In this document: positions 61,000 to 64,000 of the stretch, piece by piece
Position numbering within the stretch: the first letter of the stretch is position 1
How the letters are laid out: every line of letters begins with the position of its first letter
Assembly (NCBI GenBank): GCA_045106985.1
Contig: JBGCFQ010000009.1
Location: forward strand, 248,001-312,000
DNA length: 64,000 nucleotides
Direction: 5' to 3'
Origin: JAUIET01 sp045106985
Lineage (GTDB): Bacteria > Pseudomonadota > Gammaproteobacteria > Pseudomonadales > JAUIET01
The notes under the pieces: model-generated
Seen by the model: only the letters and a program-made list of their open reading frames with translations
What the model was told of the DNA's origin: nothing
The model's database searches: none
Position numbers and translations under genes: made by a program

Positions 61000-62355
61000 T
61001 TGAACACTTTTTATCACAGACTTATCTTTCCTATTGTTCTGGCTCTTTGCGGCATTGTGCCTGCCTATGCCGCCTTGCCACTAAGTGACTCAGACGGCAA
61101 CCAGCTTCCTACCCTTGCGCCCATCATTGAGCGAGCGACACCTGCTGTAGTTAATATTGCAACATCTACCACTCAGCGCAGCAACAACCCACTATTCAAT
61201 GACCCGTTCTTCAGAAAATTCTTTAATGTACCGCAACGACAATATCGTGCTCGAAAAGTGCAGAGTGCTGGTTCTGGCGTCATCTTGAATGCACGTGAAG
61301 GCATTGTTGTTACCAATCATCACGTCATTAAGAATGCCGATGAGATAAGAGTTATTTTGCACGACGGAAATATAATTGAAGCTGAGTTAGTGGGCGCCGA
61401 TCCGGAGGTAGATATCGCGGTATTAAAGATAAAATCCAGAAATTTAACCGAAATAAAAATCGCAGATTCAGATGCTGCACGCGTCGGTGATTTTGTGGTT
61501 GCCATCGGCAACCCATTTGGTCTGAATCAAACAGTGACGACCGGCATTGTCAGCGCTTTAGGTCGAACCGGACTGGGAATTGAGGGCTTGGAGAATTTTA
61601 TTCAAACGGATGCATCGATTAATCCTGGAAATTCTGGCGGTGCGCTGTTGAACCTGAATGGCGAATTGTTAGGTATTAACACCGCCATACTTGCCCCCAG
61701 TGGCGGCAACGTTGGCATTGGCTTCGCAATACCGGCCAAAATGGCAATGGCCAGTGTTAATCAAATTGTTGATCATGGTTCGGTGTCACGTGGCGAGATA
61801 GGCTTAGCCACGCAAGACATTGACGCGCAATTGGCAGAAGCCTTTGACCTAAGCTCAAGACAAGGCGCGCTGGTGACAAGTGTGGAGCCAGGGTCGCCGG
61901 CTGACAAAGCAGGCATGCAGGCAGGCGACGTCGTTGTCAAAGTTGACGGTAAACTGGTAAAAAATTCAAGTGCCTTTCGCAATGCTATCGCTCTCCACAG
62001 AGTAGGCGACAAAGTTCCACTGAACACCATTAGGGAAGGAAAGCCAGCCAGCGTAAAAGTAAAAATCGCTGACCCGGCAGACTACCAAAGTAGCCAGCTT
62101 AAAAGCCCTATGGGCGTGTACCTGGAGGGAGCACGGTTTACCGTCGACAAACGACTGGGCCTTAAAGTGGTCGCGTTGGAAGAGGGCTCGAACGCCTGGC
62201 AAGCGGGCTTGCGATTAAACGATATCATTCTCAGCGCTAACCGGCGTAAGGTTCGCACCCTGGAGCATCTAGACTACGCCTTGCAGCTCAGCAAACAACA
62301 GATTCTGTTGCGCGTACTGCGAGGCAATGCCTCACTGTACCTTGTTATTCGCTAA
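61000..62355 (+). CDS. degQ: Do/DegQ-family periplasmic serine protease
   Basis: 451-residue HtrA protease. TTG start at 61000, with AAAGG seven bases before it, then a signal peptide (about 1-25). The trypsin-like domain has catalytic His108 (TNHHVI), Asp138 (EVDIAVLKI) and Ser212 (NPGNSGGALLN). PDZ1 spans about 260-350 (SVEPGSPADKAGMQAGDVVVKVDG). PDZ2 (about 365-450) is partial. It resembles DegQ or MucD; MucD of Pseudomonas is part of sigma-E control of alginate. Confidence 0.93.
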   Translation: MNTFYHRLIFPIVLALCGIVPAYAALPLSDSDGNQLPTLAPIIERATPAVVNIATSTTQRSNNPLFNDPFFRKFFNVPQRQYRARKVQSAGSGVILNAREGIVVTNHHVIKNADEIRVILHDGNIIEAELVGADPEVDIAVLKIKSRNLTEIKIADSDAARVGDFVVAIGNPFGLNQTVTTGIVSALGRTGLGIEGLENFIQTDASINPGNSGGALLNLNGELLGINTAILAPSGGNVGIGFAIPAKMAMASVNQIVDHGSVSRGEIGLATQDIDAQLAEAFDLSSRQGALVTSVEPGSPADKAGMQAGDVVVKVDGKLVKNSSAFRNAIALHRVGDKVPLNTIREGKPASVKVKIADPADYQSSQLKSPMGVYLEGARFTVDKRLGLKVVALEEGSNAWQAGLRLNDIILSANRRKVRTLEHLDYALQLSKQQILLRVLRGNASLYLVIR

Positions 62356-62426
62356 GCTTGGGTAATTCGCTGAGCCAGGTGGCAGATTGCGATATAATGA
62401 TCTTCTTCCTTCAAAGAGTGTAAGTC

Positions 62427-62822
62427 ATGGACAGCAGTTTCAATACTCAGCCAACCGCTAATTTGGTCACCATAACTTATGTTATCTATGGACTGCATTT
62501 GTTTGGCGCCATTACCGGCGTAATGACATCGGCCCTTGTTGTCACTGCGTTTCTGACCGGTTGGCCGTCAATTGTTGCTGTTATCCTGAACTACATAAAG
62601 CGCAGTGATACACGCGGTACCTTTCTAGAGTCACATTTTAGCTGGCAGATTCGTACCTTCTGGTTCACCTTAATGTGGATAATCATTGCGGGTGTATTGA
62701 CGATTACAGTAATTGGTATTCCAATAGCGATTGGCATAGTTGTGATAGTGGGTTTGTGGGTTCTTTACCGAATGATACGCGGCACTCTACGTTTGCTAAA
62801 CGACGAACCTATGCCCATTTAA
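62427..62822 (+). CDS. DUF4870-family membrane protein
   Basis: 131-residue inner-membrane protein with three hydrophobic segments (about 14-35, 40-55, 75-115). The region HLFGAITGVMTSALVV, then LNYIKRSDTRGTFLESHFSWQIRTFWFT, matches the DUF4870-type small membrane family. No known role. The start is preceded by AAAGAGTG. A downstream FKBP gene follows 47 bp later. Confidence 0.85.
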   Translation: MDSSFNTQPTANLVTITYVIYGLHLFGAITGVMTSALVVTAFLTGWPSIVAVILNYIKRSDTRGTFLESHFSWQIRTFWFTLMWIIIAGVLTITVIGIPIAIGIVVIVGLWVLYRMIRGTLRLLNDEPMPI

Positions 62823-62869
62823 ATAATCAGGCGAATGAGACGCCAAACTCACAAAATGAAGAACGTATA

Positions 62870-63346
62870 ATGAAGTATGTAATAGCAGTATTAATAATAG
62901 CCCTGGCCATATTTTTCTTTCAGAGATTCAGTGCCAATAAACAATCAGGAGAAGTAAACATGCAAAAAGGTCTGGATTTTCTAGCCGCAAACAAAGAAAA
63001 AGAAGGCGTGCAAACCACAGCCTCTGGTCTTCAGTACCTGGTACTGGAAGCTGGCAACGGTACTGAACATCCAAGTGCTAGTGACACAGTCAAAGTGCAT
63101 TACCATGGCACAACAATAGACGGCGCAATATTCGATAGTTCAGTTGATCGAGGCCAGCCCATCTCGTTTGGGCTCAATCAAGTGATTTCAGGTTGGACAG
63201 AAGGTCTGCAGCTAATGGTTGTAGGTGAAAAGACACGTCTTTTCATTCCTAGTGAGCTAGCTTACGGAAGCAGAGGCGCTGGTGCCGCCATTGGTCCAGA
63301 CGAAACGCTTATATTTGACGTAGAGTTGCTCGGCATTAACGAGTAA
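62870..63346 (+). CDS. Membrane-anchored FKBP-type peptidyl-prolyl isomerase
   Basis: 158-residue protein with an N-terminal membrane anchor (residues 3-19) and one FKBP domain (about 55-158): VKVHYHGTTIDGAIFDSSVDRGQP, FGLNQVISGWTEGLQLM, FIPSELAYGSRGAGAAIGPDET. Unlike the lipoprotein FKBP at 21596 it lacks the dimerisation domain. ATG at 62870 is chosen; upstream frame extension overlaps the DUF4870 gene. A start 29 codons further in at the MQKG position (63 bp downstream) would remove the anchor. Confidence 0.9.
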   Translation: MKYVIAVLIIALAIFFFQRFSANKQSGEVNMQKGLDFLAANKEKEGVQTTASGLQYLVLEAGNGTEHPSASDTVKVHYHGTTIDGAIFDSSVDRGQPISFGLNQVISGWTEGLQLMVVGEKTRLFIPSELAYGSRGAGAAIGPDETLIFDVELLGINE

Positions 63347-63350
63347 GTTG

Positions 63351-64000
63351 ATGTCTGCCCTGGCTGAGGAGTTTTTCGCAGGTCGTAGCTTCGCTGACTT
63401 GCGAACTGAGCTCGACGAGCAAGGCTATTTGGTCTTTGAGAGTGTTTTGAACAGCGAGCAAGTGGCCGCGGTAAGGGCTGCACTGCAGCCCTTTCTGGAT
63501 CAAAATCTTACAGGTCGCAATGACTTTGAAGGGCTGAAGTCGAACAGAGTGTATGGCCTGCTTGCTAAAGGTAGCGAGTTCGTTGATCTCGCATTGCACC
63601 CGCTAGCCTTGGCCTTTGCAGAGGCCGAGCTAGGAGAGTCGTGTTTGCTGTCGGCTTGCTTGGCGATAAACCTTCACCCAGGTGAAACCGTTCAGCCCTG
63701 GCATACCGACGATGGGCATATCGACTTACCACGGCCTCGCCCGTCGTTTGGACTTAGCGCTTTCTGGGCATTTGACGACACTACTGAATCTAACGGTGCA
63801 ACTGAGGTTTTACCTGGCAGCCACACCTGGCGCAGCGAAACTATCGATGGGTCTCTCTCTGATTCTGCTTTTAGCGACATAACTGTGCGCGATGTTGGCG
63901 ATGACCAAGGGTCTCATCCTGATGCAATAAAAGTGACTCTAAAAGCGGGCTCGCTGATGCTCGCAAAGAGTGGTCTCTGGCATCGTGGCGGTAACAACTA
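63351..64000 (+). CDS. Phytanoyl-CoA dioxygenase (PhyH)-like protein, partial
   Basis: Fe(II)/2-oxoglutarate-dependent dioxygenase reading from ATG 63351 to the window edge without a stop (216 codons). Residues WHTDDGH (Trp117-His123) give the HxD iron motif (His118, Asp120), and LWHRGGNN near the edge looks like the distal His segment. Double-stranded beta-helix features include GYLVFESVL, PGETVQPWHTDD and VLPGSHTW. The 3' end is outside the window. Starts 4 bp after the FKBP stop. Confidence 0.88.
   Translation, partial: MSALAEEFFAGRSFADLRTELDEQGYLVFESVLNSEQVAAVRAALQPFLDQNLTGRNDFEGLKSNRVYGLLAKGSEFVDLALHPLALAFAEAELGESCLLSACLAINLHPGETVQPWHTDDGHIDLPRPRPSFGLSAFWAFDDTTESNGATEVLPGSHTWRSETIDGSLSDSAFSDITVRDVGDDQGSHPDAIKVTLKAGSLMLAKSGLWHRGGNN

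Overview
The window reads as one continuous stretch of gammaproteobacterial chromosome at moderate GC, densely packed, with no tRNA, rRNA, insertion sequence, prophage or CRISPR array that I could find. Gene order points to a Pseudomonadales/Cellvibrionales-like, probably marine, heterotroph. The left end has the pseudomonad arrangement lptM / cyaY / argH / algZ-algR / hemCDXY, followed at a distance by an FKBP gene, an Rsd/AlgQ gene and a FliL-like gene. PEP-CTERM and GlyGly-CTERM-like sorting signals, a TRAP transporter and LPS-core genes also fit an aquatic Gram-negative. I cannot name the species.

Layout. 1-10.8 kb: housekeeping (lptM fragment, cyaY, argH, LytTR two-component pair, haem/porphyrin operon, HIT protein, rho, trxA). 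11-16.7 kb: accessory metabolism (a membrane-domain/flavin disulfide reductase fusion, a DUF1214-like protein, a GFA-type zinc protein, a DUF3224 protein, threonine aldolase). 17-20.8 kb: a three-gene exported cassette (choice-of-anchor B protein, FixH/YtkA-like protein, dihaem cytochrome c peroxidase-like lipoprotein). 20.9-26.7 kb: envelope and regulatory genes (DUF4124 protein, FKBP lipoprotein, WD40 lipoprotein, Rsd, FliL-like, AcpH, GshA). 26.7-29.5 kb: a minimal PEP-CTERM protein behind a well-formed sigma-54 promoter, a DUF2513 protein, a GGDEF-EAL protein with degenerate GGDEF, and the remnant of a zinc-type alcohol dehydrogenase. 29.6-46.8 kb: uvrD, split TRAP transporter genes, yaaA, argS, leuA with a divergent Lrp-type regulator, a phosphodiesterase, a YgjP-type peptidase, recQ and a thioredoxin-like lipoprotein. 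46.9-50.2 kb: SDR plus SnoaL-like pair, then a second choice-of-anchor B protein with an 11-copy TDPEP repeat. 50.2-56.4 kb: Atm1-type ABC exporter and the LPS inner-core block hldE-hldD-heptosyltransferase-kdkA. 56.5-64 kb: GGDEF-EAL protein, diiron ferritin-like protein opposite an AraC-type regulator, Do-family protease, DUF4870 membrane protein, anchored FKBP and the start of a PhyH-type dioxygenase.

How they fit together. HemC and HemD make uroporphyrinogen III, while HemX and HemY are membrane accessory proteins. HldE/HldD supply ADP-heptose, the GT9 enzyme probably transfers it and KdkA phosphorylates Kdo. Secreted or surface-sorted proteins are frequent. The most interesting parts are the choice-of-anchor B / FixH-like / dihaem peroxidase cassette with its distant paralogue, and the sigma-54-driven mini PEP-CTERM gene. 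No wholly new system is proven by the sequence alone.
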